Assembly (NCBI GenBank): GCA_047967505.1
Contig: CM106540.1
DNA length: 64,000 nt
Reading direction: 5' to 3' (one strand)
Origin: Dipteris shenzhenensis
Lineage: Eukaryota; Polypodiophyta; Polypodiopsida; Gleicheniales
The first letter of the stretch is position 1; every line of letters begins with the position of its first letter. Under the pieces are notes generated by a model. That model saw nothing but the letters and a program-made list of their open reading frames with translations, did no database searches and was not told the DNA's origin. Below, piece after piece: positions 53,288 to 64,000 of this stretch. The position numbers were made by a program, and so were the translations under genes.

Positions 53288-55800
53288 TCAAAATATCTAT
53301 AAGACTTAGTACACAAGGGTACCATGCTTGTCCTATTTGTGGCCCTAGTTTGAATGCGTGACACTCCAAACATATGAGGAAGATGGTTTATAAAGGTCAT
53401 GCTCAATATCTTTTGCTTGATCATCCTGCACATGAAGGTCAACTTGATCCACCACCGGTCCATAGGAAGGCTAGTGAATTGGATTCAGGATTGGAGAGCT
53501 AATAGTGAGGAGTTTCCTCCTGGTATGGATCCCATGCATATCTTCAAGAATGTGGGGGCTTCTATTTGGGCACATTTGGTTGGTGACAAAGACACAAGGG
53601 GAGTGTGAGAAGACTTGCATGAGATGGGTAGGATGCCGGCCCCAAGAGCGTGTGTGTAGAACTCAAGAGCGTGGTTCTACAACCCAGGAGGGTGGTTTAG
53701 GAACCCAAGAGCATCCTCCACAAATTATTCTCCCAAAGGCACCATGGATCCTTTCCAAGATAGAGGAGGCAAGGGTCAAGGAGGATATTGCATGTTTTTA
53801 TACACCCATGGGATACATGCATTGCTTGAGGGGAGCATTTACAAGGGACAATAAGCTTAGTGGCCTCAAGTCCACAAGGTCTTATAGGTATTCTACATGT
53901 TAGCTTGAAAGAAGAGTAGAACTAAGATTTTGATGATTTCATGTAATTAACTTATAAGATTGTGACACATTGTATAACTCATTTGCTCCTTGGGCAGTTT
54001 ATACTCCCAATTGCAGTGAGAGGATGCTTATTAGAAGATGGTAGAACTACTATCTACAAGATTAGTGGCATTGTAGAGTATGCTTACTGTCATATCACCT
54101 TCATTATATTTCATAAAATTTTAAATGATGGTGGTATAAAATATTGAATCTTACAAGTGCATGTGGAATAGGTGGATCTCATAGAAAGATATCTCTGTAT
54201 CGAGCATCGAGAGGTCTAAAGTGGACTCCATTGAAGCTATGTGCCTGCTTGAAAAGCACTTTCCCCCAAGCATTATGACGACTCAGGTGCACTTGCTTGT
54301 ACACGTAGTTGATGAGGTTGCCATTGCAGGAACCATTCATAGTTGTTGGATGTTTTTCCTTGAATGGTTTATGAAACCTTGAAGGGATGTGTAAGGCAAA
54401 GAGCTAGACCCAAAGCAAGCATGGTGGAGGGATGGCTTGTGCAAGAGTCATTAGTATACATCACAGAGTTTCTTGCATCCATGGATCCTGATATGCCACA
54501 TGCTTGGAACATCAAGGACGATGATTATGTCATTGCAGAGGTTCCCCAAGGTAAAGGGGTTGAAAGAAAAATGAGCAAAGAGCAAAGAGACAAATTCAAT
54601 GAGTTTTGTGTCCTCAATAGTCCCGAGATGCAAAGATGGGTGGAGAGATATGAAGAGGCCAAAGCAAAAAGAATAAATGAGAGGGAGAGATTTAGAGTCA
54701 TGCATAGGCGGAGGGTGCCATATCCACCGAAGCTTGCTCTTCTCCCAAGACACATGTCCTGTGATTGGCTACAAGAAGCTCCTCATGAAGCAAAACATGA
54801 TGTAGAGGATGTAACTGATCAAGAGTGAGAGCTTGCAGTCGAATGTATGCCACATGTAAGTTTTTAACCTTTTGACTTAATTTGGGTATTTATGATCACA
54901 ATCGCTACAAAATGCATCCTCATTATTTTAATCATGTTCTTTTGTAGTACAAAAAGTAAAGTGCATTGTGGTCACATGGATGGCACTTTTGTGTGGAACA
55001 CAATGATTCAAGGAGTCACATTTGATTGTGGAGTCATGGCTAACTTTGGAAAAAAAACCAAGCAAGTGCTTTTGATACCAATCTTTTCTCCTCGCAGTTA
55101 GATTATTGTGGGACCATACGTGACATCTATGAAATTGATTTTAGACGATTAGTATTTTTATTCTTTTTTTTTTCCCAAAAAGATCACTTCATTAAGTATG
55201 ATTGAAAACCGCAAGAGCAAGCTCTAATGCAGGAGTACAACATGCCATGCATGAGAAGAAAATAAACAGCTCAAAAAGAGTTAACAAAAATCAAAGGTGG
55301 AGGCTAAAAATGCCACCTAAACCTTGAAGAAGACTCAGAGAAGACGGGAGATCCTCTTCAAACTCTAAAGAAGATAGCCCTTTTGGCAGTAGCTGCTCTG
55401 GAGGATCCCTGCATGCTTGAGTAGATGGCCATTAGATTATGTATAGTATTAGTCTATATATTGGCCATAGACTTGAAGGAATGAACCTGTGAAAACTCTA
55501 TCGCCTTCGTACATCTTGCCCTCCATATATGCCATGCTGTAATGCTAGCTAGAATCTCCCATGATGTGTCTACCTAGGCATGAGCAGCTTTGAAAGGAGT
55601 GAAAGGAACATCCTAAAGGGAACAAGTGTCTGCAGAGTATTTTTATTCTTGATGTCAAATGGTTTGGAACTATCTACAATGGTCCCAATGCTACAGTCAG
55701 GAGAGACAACTATGGTTTCTTTGCCATTGCCTCCACCAAACCTTGGACCAATGAGCGTGATACCTTTGTTCTTCTAGAGCATTGTGAACACCTAGGTACA
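53288..55800 (+). pseudogene. CACTA (En/Spm) TNP2-type transposase, C-terminal part
   Basis: DNA transposase of CACTA elements. Domain order on the plus strand: the Transposase_21 (tnp2) zinc-binding segment GYHACPICGPSLNA, then HSKHMRKMVYKGHAQYLLLD; GMDPMHIFKNVGASIWAHLV; IACFYTPMGYMHCLRGAF. DUF4218 follows: PIAVRGCLLEDGRTTIYKI, FPPSIMTTQVHLLVHVVDEV and RQRARPKASMVEGWLVQESL. A DUF4216-like part (DVKWFGTIYNGPNATVRRDN) comes last. Likely introns are at about 53898-53997 and 54077-54169. TGA stops at NA-x-HSKHM and RGV-x-EDLHE and several frame changes disable it. A LINE insertion splits the DUF4216 part. Confidence 0.9.
55166..55635 (-). mobile_element. 5'-truncated LINE insertion
   Basis: A 15-bp target duplication AGTATTTTTATTCTT at 55151-55165 and 55636-55650 flanks it. 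In plus reading the insert begins with a run of T, so it is a minus-strand element with a poly(A) tail. The minus strand reads WEILASITAWHIWRARCTKA, similar to the C-terminal region after LINE reverse transcriptase. At 470 bp it is a typical 5'-truncated product of target-primed reverse transcription. Confidence 0.9.
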
Positions 55801-55858
55801 CACTAATAAATTGATTAAAATCTAATATCTTTGTTTTCAAAAAAATGTTGGTAGATGT

Positions 55859-55884
55859 TCATATATATATATATATATATTTAT
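55859..55884. repeat. AT dinucleotide microsatellite
   Basis: About eleven AT/TA units (CATATATATATATATATATAT), downstream of the CACTA relic. Confidence 0.9.
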
Positions 55885-56229
55885 ACTTGAGCATAAATAT
55901 AATAATTTCCATAGCAAAGCCAGTCGACAGCATCAAGACTGAAAGGTCGTACAGGTAAGTGCTCTTCATTTGCATGTATGAAGAATGAGAATCACTCCTC
56001 TATTTGTATTTTAGAGTTTTTGAAGTTTGATTCCTATTCCTCTGTTCCTTAAATCTAAACTCCTAATAGGTAGAAATGTGGATTTAATCTCTACCTGTTA
56101 CAAGTCTCAACTTCACATATTAGACAATAACAAGTATATTGCTTCACTTCTAAATTTCACTATTAGCAAATAACAACATATTGCTTTTGAAATCTGAATT
56201 TCACATTTTCCATAAGTAATTACTGTTTG
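55885..56229. other. AT-rich stretch, nothing recognised
   Basis: No gene or repeat is supported. It may be intron or 3' flank of the CACTA relic. Confidence 0.4.
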
Positions 56230-56830
56230 TCTTGAACTAGCACCGGGGGCTGGTTTAGGAGAATCACATTAAGTCCAAGCCATCGCGCCGGTCTAGAAGT
56301 CAAGTGGTCTATGACTTGAATAGTAGGAAATTAAAGTTAACTAATTTAAGAAGTAATTTCAACCACTGGGTTGGTCAACAACTAATGTCTCTTCAACCAC
56401 GCTAGTTCAGTACAATCACATTACTGGTGATTGAGTTGAACCAACCACGATTGCATGATGTTCCTAAAATATATTGCTGTTAATTTTTGCTCAACCATGC
56501 TGGTTTAGGACAATCACATAACTGGTGTTTCAGCCACCGTTGCATGATGTCCCAGCCACTAGGTTGGTGTAGGACAATAATAATATATTGCCGTTCTGTT
56601 TATTAAAAAAATTACTTCTAATTTTCAACCATGCTAGTTCATAGGACAATAACATAACTAGTGTTTGAGCTAAACGAGCCACGATTGCATGATGTTCCAA
56701 CCACCGGGCTGGTTTAGAATAATCACATTAACTCTAAGCCTGGTTTAGAAATGAAACAAGTAAACAATTCTGAAGCTCAATCACAAACAACCACCGGCCT
56801 AGTTTAGGCACCAGTGACCTACATTGTTTC
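56230..56830. repeat. degenerate minisatellite of about 65-120-bp units
   Basis: At least five imperfect units built on CAACCACYGGNCTGGTTTAG, then ACAATCACATAACTGGTG, then GAACCAACCACGATTGCATG and ATGTTCC. Units vary in length and order. Noncoding. Confidence 0.85.
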
Positions 56831-58794
56831 AAGCATGTGTATGATGTGCTTGTCAAACACCTTGCATCCCGTTCGCATTTTATATATGTCCTTTCTATTT
56901 GGAGAAACTTTGTATTTTGATCGCAGTGTCAAAATGTCATCACTCTAGCAATGACTTCCACACTTACACTATCTCTCCTTTTCTTGCATTCTGTTGAAGC
57001 CCATAGACCTCTCGGATCGGGATGATCGTGCATTGCTTCTGCTCCACATTCAACCACACTGAAGCCAAGTTGTTCCTTGTGATTGACAACATCTTTGACA
57101 TTGTGTGCCCAAAACATAGCTAATGTCAGCCTCTTTGTAGCTAGTTGATCTAATATGTGCACCCCTTTTACTTTTTATAGGCCATTTCTCAATTTAGAGA
57201 GCATCGCCTCTTTGGCATGCATCTCTCGAGGTGTTGGTAGAGTTGTTACTCTATGAACTTTAGGGTGCAAGCTAAAGCTTGTGAAGACTCGAGATTGGTT
57301 ATCACCTAAATGGCCTGGTGTTGCTGCCACAAATGCCCACCAATAGTGAAACCACAGCTCGTGTTCTTTGCTCTGATGGCAATGATCAAATGCGTGCATT
57401 TACAACTGCTTCTTGCTACTACTCTGCAAGGAGTCTTCTTTTTCTTCTCGTTGTTTTTTCCCTTTTTCCCCCTTCACAAACGTTGCAAAAGTGTCTTCCA
57501 TTGTCATTTTGATACCGTGCCATTGCTTTCCTTGACCCGCAATCTATTCCTTTTATCTTAACCAAGCTTTTTAGCTTTCCTATCTCGCAGCGACTATCTG
57601 CTTCTCTTTATAAGACATGGTGAGCTGCATGTGTCCACCATTAACGCCATGGCCACGATTAGTCCAGAGAAGATAGCTTGTGAGGTGAGCAAGAGAATGG
57701 AAGATAGACCCAGAGAAGATAGCTTGTGAGGTGAGCAAAGAATGGAAGACAACATACCCAAAAGAAGACAATGCCAAACCAAAGTCTATGCAAGGTCACG
57801 TCAAGGTTGTAGGGCATTTGCAGGGAAGCGATAGGTTGCAAGTACTTAATATTCCAAGATTCGATGGGCGGGAGGTGTGAAAATTCAAAATTCATGGGAG
57901 TAGCAAAATTTTAAGTTGTTGGGTTTTTCTCCTCGAACGATAAGAATTGGATATCCCAAACAAGTGCAATGTGGCCTAAAATGCATGGAAAAAGAAACAA
58001 TTCAATATTATAAATAGTGTTGGATTTATTAAAAGATCTTTGCATGCATAAATTACACATTTTCAACTTCTTCCATTTTAGGATGAATCTATATATGAAT
58101 ATCAACAACTATCAATGTTTTAAGATCACCATGCAGTAGTCTCGCTAGTTTGGATTCCAAAATTTTAATCTTTTTTTGTTTTAAACAAATTAAAAAAAGT
58201 TATATGGAGCATGTCCTCAAATGGGTGTGCATCCTCTGTGCATTAATATAGCACAACATTGGAGGCCCATTAACCCATACCTAATGCTCTTATTTAGGTG
58301 TGTCATTAGATTGAGAAGAAGCTCACATAGGCACTTTTGAACTATTACTTGGTTTCATGTATGTATAGAACAAAATTTTGATGTTTTTGAATAAATTTCT
58401 ATTTCCTATACTCTATAAGATGCATGCTTTACATGCAACATAGCACTTGTAATGTGCTAACAGTCTCATTCCAAATCGTTATTCCATAATTTTTTGATCT
58501 CATGTCCAAGTTTGGAATGTGTACTACAACTTGAAGACAAAGATCTCTGAATTCCATCGAACAATGCATAAGTTATGGGTCATGCAAGATACCTATATAA
58601 AAAAAAATCCCTCAACCTCACCAAAAATGGCTACATCCAAGCAAACAATGACCCTATATGCTATTCTTGATAAGGAAGCATCAAACTTTTACGTTGTTTT
58701 TAGTTTCTCTATGGTAGAGTGAACTAGCTTGGATCATGACTTGATGAAGGAGCCCATTATCAAGAAAACACAAAGATGTTTATTACCTTTGGGT
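56831..58794. other. gene-free stretch
   Basis: No supported gene. A two-unit duplication (CCAGAGAAGATAGCTTGTGA plus GGTGAGCAA and GAATGGAAGA) lies at about 57662-57752. 58000-58500 is AT-rich. The 67-codon frame at 58519-58722 has no recognised domain. Confidence 0.45.
57662..57752. repeat. tandem duplication, two units of about 48 bp
   Basis: CCAGAGAAGATAGCTTGTGA occurs at about 57664 and 57711, each followed by GGTGAGCAA and GAATGGAAGA. Confidence 0.88.
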
Positions 58795-58850
58795 GCACTA
58801 TTACAAAAAGCGTGCGTTCAAGGGTGATATTGAAACCCCTACTTACATAT
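58795..58850 (+). other. possible CACTA-type element terminus
   Basis: CACTATTACAAAAAGCGTG resembles the conserved end of plant CACTA elements (CACTA, then a TACAAAAA-like run). AAACCC-type motifs recur in the next 200 bp (AAACCCAT, AACCCATAT), as in subterminal repeats. No matching inverted end was found. Confidence 0.3.
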
Positions 58851-59227
58851 GGGTCTTAGATTCCCTTCCTTATAAAACTTAAGAAAATTTATGCCTTAGT
58901 TTTAAAACCCATTTATATATGTATTATTTTGTGAATTTTCAAGATTAAAAAATCCCTTCTTGTGAAGGAGTTGTAAACCCATATCAGGGTTACATACCCG
59001 TTGTTGCATCTCCCAAGTGTTCTTTTTCCTAATATTTTCAACCCAACCAATTGGTATCTTCTTTTTCATGCTTGTCTTCATGAATCACCTATAAAGTAGT
59101 TTGTTAAAGAAGAACACTTATGTAATAATGACAGTAATAGCAATGTAGATGAAGATGACAAAATTAATAAAAAGAAGATGCAACTAATTTGGGAAAAAAA
59201 TATATAGAGATCATGAATAATAGACTT

Positions 59228-59569
59228 AGGGCCTTATGTCATGGAGGGGAAAAAGAAGGGAAATAGCTATTTTTGCAATGCTGTGCAAATGCACAAGGGA
59301 AAAAAAAGGAGAAATACAATGGGACCAGCGGGAATAGCACCATGTGCTTTAAAGCATATTGTGCTATTTCCCCTACCCTTGAGAACCATTGTTGTGACAT
59401 TTCTCTACTATTGATGTGACATTTTCTTGTAGCCCCTCTCTCATTTTCCCTTGGAGCATTATGCCATGCATCATGGGAAAAACTTGAGAAAAATGTCCAA
59501 TTTAGGCTCTTCCAAGGGGAGAACTTCCAAAATAGCCACCAGTATTTCCCCTTCCATGACATAAGCCCT
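59228..59569. mobile_element. MITE-like element with 25-bp terminal inverted repeats
   Basis: AGGGCCTTATGTCATGGAGG (59228) and the reverse complement of the right end (59545-59569, ending CATGACATAAGCCCT) agree over about 25 bp with two differences. The length is 342 bp and there is no transposase. A second inner inverted pair (GGGAATAGCACCATG with GTGCTATTTCCC) can fold. A clear target duplication is not seen, so the family is undetermined. The open frame across it (59239-59781, minus) is probably fortuitous. Confidence 0.7.
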
Positions 59570-59849
59570 CTAGCAAGGTTTAAAGGAAGAGATCCATGAC
59601 TAGATAGAGAAGATCTTGCTATAGAAAGAAGGTGGCGAAGAGAAAGAGTCTCATGACTAAAACCAAGGAAAAAGATAAAAGAGATGAAAATGGAGATAAG
59701 TGTATACCCCCCACATTTTGAACCAAGGAGTAGAGAGATGCAAATGGAAATCGGGGTGTTCATTCTCATTGTTTGATGCAAATGGAGATCATTCTCATCG
59801 TTTTGTTTTACTACCCATGTGAGCCCATGTTAGTGTTTCAAAAGTTAAC

Positions 59850-59965
59850 TAGTTGCTATCTTCTTTTTCAATATTTTCAATAAAGTGAGCAAGAAGGACT
59901 ACCATGAACTAATTGCTATCGTCTTTTTCAATATTGTCAATAAAGTGAGCAGAAGAACTACCACG
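59850..59965. repeat. tandem duplication, two units of about 60 bp
   Basis: TTGCTATCTTCTTTTTCAAT and TTGCTATCGTCTTTTTCAAT, each followed by CAATAAAGTGAGCA and ACTACCA. Confidence 0.88.
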
Positions 59966-60033
59966 ACATTTCAGCGGACGATTCCCAAATGTTCACAATA
60001 ACTCCAAAACTGATAATTGTTAGATTCATTCAG

Positions 60034-60264
60034 AGAACGGGAATCAGACAACTTCCGGCTCAATACACCATCTTCGTCTTACAAGCTCGAAGCTCGTAAA
60101 AGAAGAAAAGCACGAAAATCAGACAACTTACGGCTCAAATATACGTCATCGTCAAAGCACGAGAATCAGACAACTTACGGCTCAATACGTAAGGTTCATT
60201 CAAAGCACGAGAATAGATCACAACTTACGGCTCAATACGCACAAGCTCGAAGCTCGCAAAAGAA
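60034..60264. repeat. interspersed 32-bp repeat, four copies, before the LRR kinase gene
   Basis: Units of the form CACGAGAATCAGACAACTTA plus CGGCTCAATAC start near 60038, 60111, 60158 and 60206. Two copies of ACAAGCTCGAAGCTCG (60081 and 60240) are interleaved. The cluster ends about 55 bp before the likely start codon, so it would lie in the promoter or 5' UTR. Confidence 0.85.
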
Positions 60265-60318
60265 AGAACAACGAGGAGATCACGATCCGTGAGACTTTGT
60301 GATCAAAGTATTAATAGG

Positions 60319-63300
60319 ATGTTTTTGCAATTCGAGAATGAAGATGAGATTCGCACCCCCCCTGCACGCCTGCTCTTGTTTCTCTCTCTCATGCTTGTTT
60401 TTCTCAGAATACCTGCCGCTCTTGCCTGCATGCCAACGCCTCACGATGCTAGCCTTTTGCTGGAATTCAAGAATAATATCAGTGATATCTTGCACGAGCT
60501 CTCAAGCTGGCAGAACACTGTCTGCTCTCCGAATTCATCTTGTTCATGGAATGGCGTGGTTCGTAGCAAGCTCCATCGTCGAGGCTCCATCACCGTGTTC
60601 TGGCTCTTCACCTTGCCGACATGGCACTTCATGGTCACGTTCCGACCTCGCTCGGTCAGCTTCCGTTCCTCCGGCTACTAAATCTGTCCTCCAATTCATT
60701 CTCCGACAGCATTTCGCCTCAACTAGCGAATTGCACGTCTCTAGAGACGCTCGATTCTCAAAATAATCTCAGTGGAGCTGTTCCCCACGAGCTGGGTATG
60801 CTGATCACACTGCAGTGGCTTGACCTGGGCGAGAATGGATTGACGGGTGATATCCCAGCAAGCTTGGGAAACTGCTCAACTCTAACTGCGCTTTCTATCG
60901 AATCGAATCTGCTCTCAGGAAAGATCCCACCTCAGCTCGGAATGCTCAGCAGAGTCAAAATGCTTTATCTTTCGGGAAATGGCTTGAAGGGCGATGTCCC
61001 AGGAACGTTAGCAAACTGCTCTGCTTTAAAAGGGCTTGATCTAGACTCAAATCAACTTTCTGGTCACATCCCACCCGAACTGGCCATGCTGAACACATTG
61101 GAGCTGCTCTACCTTTGGGGAAATGGGTTGATTGGGGGTATTCCAGCCACCTTCGCAAATCGCTCGGCTTTAGCGGACCTTGACCTTAGCCTGAATCAAC
61201 TCTCGGGCAACATCCCACCTCAGCTTGGCATGTTGAACAACCTGCGGCTGCTTCATCCTGAGCAAAATTTATTGACCGGTGATGTCCCAGAAACCTTGGG
61301 AAACTGCTCGGCTTTGATAGATCTTCAACTCAGCTTAAATCAACTCTCGAGAAATATCCCACCTCAGCTCGGCATGATGAACAGAGTGGAGCTGCTTACC
61401 TTTGCGGAAATAGGTTGACGGGTGATATTCCGGCTACCTTGGCAAATTGCTCGGCTTTGACAGACCTTCAGCTCAGCACTAATCAACTCTCGGGGAGCAT
61501 CCCACCTCAGCTCGGTATGTTGAGCAGAATGGAGGTGCTTCGTCTTTTCACTAACGAACTCAACGGGAGTGTGCCAGCGAACTTGGCAAACTGCTCGACT
61601 CTAAAAGACATTCAACTCGGCATCAATCAACTATCTGGGAACATCCCACCAGAGCTGGGGATGTTGAGGAGCTTGGAGTATCTAAAGCTTCAGCTAAACG
61701 GATTAACGGGTGATCTTCCGAAGACTTTGGCAAATGCACGGCTTTGCAATCCCTTAATCTTGCTGATAACGAGCTCACGGGCAATATTGAAGGTCTCAAG
61801 GAACTTTGGCGCCTCACAGGTCTGCAATATTTGAATCTGGGTCAAAACCATTTCCAAGGGGGAGTTCCAGATATCTTTGACCATTTTAGAAGCCTTCTCT
61901 CTGTGGACCTTCAACAAAATCTTTCGAGTGGCTCCATCCCTGGCTCGTTGGGACAACTCAAGGATCTCATCAGTGTATCGCTCAGAGGGAATATGTTCCA
62001 GGGAAGCATTCCCAATACCTTTGTGACCTCCCTTCAATTGCTGTACCTAGACCTGTACCTAGACCTCTCATCGAACAATATTTCAGGTGAGGGAATTGGT
62101 TGTTTCCAGGACTTGTGTATATCAGAGTTAGCATATCTCCTTTATCAAACAATCTACATTTGCAAATATTCACCCGTTAATGTTCCGCATTTGCACAGGT
62201 GCCATTCCTGAGAGTTTGGGCTTCATTTCTGGGCTCGTCACGTTCCCACAACACCTTGAGCGGTCCTATACCAGAGGAACTTGGATTGCTCATCAACCTG
62301 GAATACTTGAATATCTCGAACAATGAGCTCTCGGGCAACATTCCCCCTGGCCTGAGCAGTTGCGTTGAATTGATCAGTTTGAACCTAGCGAGCAACCAGC
62401 TCAGTGGCAACTTACCACGTATCCTGGGAAATCTTAAGAATTTAAATGTGCTTGATCTCTCCGTCAACAAGTTTACTGGGCCTGATAGCGCCCTTCAATA
62501 ATGCATCTGTTACAAATTTAACAGGAAACCCAGGGCTCTGTGGACAAATTGTGCACCGAATCTGCGACACCGAGAATCGGGTGTCGCACCATCAGAATCG
62601 GAAGGTCATATTCGGAGTTGTTGCGGCAGCGATCGTGACCTTGGGCGGAATGCTCTTGTTTGGCATGCGGATTTGGCTTTGCCGGTACTGCAATTTCAAC
62701 AAGCACCGAGCTCTACAGTTAAACGATGTCCTTTTTGCAGACATGTCATTGAATCTCAGGTATGATCAGCTGATAGAAGCAACTGGGTGTTTTAGTGAAG
62801 AGAACGTACTAGGCAAAGGTAATGTTGGCACCGTCTACCGAGCTCTTCTACCAGGAGGAAAAGAAGCGGCAATCAAAGTGCTTAACAACGACATTGCCTT
62901 GGGAGCTGAGGCCAGCTTCAGAAGAGAGGTTGAGATGTTGGCTAAAGTGAGGCACAGGAATGTGGTGAAAGTGTGGGGGTGTTGCTTCAACCTGGACGTG
63001 AAGGCCATCATTCTGGAGCTTATGCCCAATGGCAGTCTGGACAGATTTCTTCATGGAGAATTTGAGCTTTCAGGGGAGCAGAAGCTGAAGATTCTGTGTG
63101 GAGTGGCACAAGGTTTGGAATATCTCCACCACTTCCATCCTCAAGGCACCATTGTGCACTGCGATATCAAGCCTGGAAATATACTCTTAGATACAAATTT
63201 GGAACCACACATCTCAGATTTTGGCATCGCTAAGCTCCTCAATGCCTGCACTCAAGAGTCTACGTCGATCTTGCTGAGAGGGTCCATTGGCTACATCGCC

Positions 63301-63780
63301 CCAGGTACCATCCTCAACTAGATTACATGGTTGTTTCCCTTTGTTAATGGTAGTGTAATTCTGTAATAAGAGGGTGGTGGTGGCTATGGATAGAAGCAGC
63401 ACTATGGATGACTATCTGTCATGCATACCACAAGGATGATAGATCTCACGTTAAAAACCCGAGAATGGTTACCACGAAACATTCTAAAGTGCATGATCCT
63501 TTTATTTAGTTCGAATTTGCCATTTCTTGTTTAGATCTTCATCTTTTAACCGTGTTTGTGCATTTTGATGGGAAAATTTAGAGTATGGATACAAGCCAAA
63601 TCCTAGTACCAAGGGGGACATTCATAGCTTTGGCGTGGTGGTGCTTGAGGTCCTCTCTTGCAAAAGACCAACATGCAATGAATTACAAGAGAAACAGCTT
63701 GTCTTGGGTGCGTTCTGCATACCCAAATGAAGTCCTCCCTATTTTGAAAACTTTAGGCCTTCCTCAAAATGTTGCATTTT
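60319..63780 (+). pseudogene. LRR receptor-like kinase with non-RD kinase domain, frame-broken
   Basis: A membrane receptor of the plant LRR-RLK type. The start is ATG 60319, or 60338 if the C7 run at 60356-60362 is one base short. It has a signal peptide (LLLFLSLMLVFLRIPAALA), an LRRNT cap (DASLLLEFKNNISDILHELS, SSCSWNGV) and about 18 LRRs of the form LDLSxNQLSGNIPPQLGML. A transmembrane segment (VIFGVVAAAIVTLGGMLLFG) precedes the kinase: GKGNVGTVYR, AAIKVL, IVHCDIKPGNILLD (Cys before Asp, non-RD) and SDFGIAKLL. Introns are at 62087-62198 and 63305-63581; the second splits GYIAPE, as in many LRR-RLKs. Single-base frame changes occur near 60555-60590 (two), 61395, 61734, 62240, 62480 and 63702. 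The C-lobe ends early. It is a young pseudogene or a real gene with assembly indels. Confidence 0.88.
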
Positions 63781-64000
63781 AATAATGGATGAGAGTATTG
63801 TTAAGATTATGGAGATTAACAACCATAATTTAAATTATCCAAATCTAGTGTTGCCGGTTGGCTATGCACATGGTGCACAAATAAATATCTTGATTCTTGA
63901 ATCAATTTCTAGCTCAATCTAATGTGACTATATTTTTAGAATAAATATATTTGCAAAAGATACCTCTCAACTTTAAATAAGCTTCCCAAAGGAAGATCAA
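63781..64000. other. 3' flank of the LRR kinase gene
   Basis: A frame reading MDESIVKIMEINNHNLNYPN continues for about 40 codons and may be a degraded kinase C-terminus. No other feature is seen before the window ends. Confidence 0.35.

Noticed and set aside
59239-59781. 180-codon minus-strand open frame
   Set aside because: It runs through a MITE-like element and its terminal repeats and has no domain, so it is probably fortuitous.
1-64000. tRNA, rRNA or small RNA genes
   Set aside because: No cloverleaf-compatible tRNA sequence with A and B boxes and no rRNA-like block was recognised by eye. The only tRNA-related sequences are primer binding sites. A tRNAscan or Rfam search would be decisive.

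Overview
This is nuclear DNA of a land plant, mostly transposable elements. Plant signs are Ty1/Copia elements primed from initiator tRNA-Met, a GT-2-type trihelix transcription factor, an LRR receptor kinase with a non-RD kinase domain, and GT-AG introns. The heavy, nested and decayed repeat load suggests a large, repeat-rich genome. A fern or other seedless plant is possible, but nothing here proves the clade. Only one gene looks intact: the trihelix factor at 24366-28096.

Layout. (1) 1-2.8 kb: decayed sequence with two tandem duplications and an inverted copy of a 300-bp unit that recurs near 31.5 kb. (2) 2.8-20.1 kb: an unrecognised minus-strand coding region rich in Ser, His and Gln, split by Copia element A (4291-17621, TSD AACAC). 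A is itself split by Copia element B (5154-12593, TSD AACTG). Both insertions are recent, with one mismatch between the LTRs in each pair. The stretch 17.9-20.1 kb is a diverged copy of B's long untranslated leader. (3) 20.1-30.8 kb: the gene island, with a GC-rich stretch and then the two-exon trihelix gene. (4) 30.8-34.3 kb: a LINE reverse-transcriptase relic, the 300-bp unit, a hAT transposase relic and a kinase-like pseudogene. (5) 37-44.5 kb: a decayed, internally deleted Ty3/Gypsy element. A 2.6-kb LTR element that carries gag but no pol is inserted in it (element C, TSD GCTTT). (6) 45-49 kb: GGTAGC-rich repeats and a pseudogene encoding a Cys-rich protein. (7) 49.5-55.8 kb: a mosaic of a Copia 5' end (E), a reversed fragment of the A family (A'), and a CACTA TNP2-type transposase pseudogene hit by a 5'-truncated LINE. 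(8) 56-60.3 kb: minisatellites, a MITE-like element and a repeat cluster. (9) 60.3-63.8 kb: an LRR receptor kinase gene broken by about seven single-base frame changes.

Interactions. The genes do not form a pathway; the main story is layered insertion. B is younger than A. A is younger than the region it split. C is younger than the Gypsy element but older than A and B by LTR divergence. Stops that interrupt otherwise good reading frames are mostly TAG at expected Gln or Trp positions. This fits deamination of methylated cytosine in silenced repeats.
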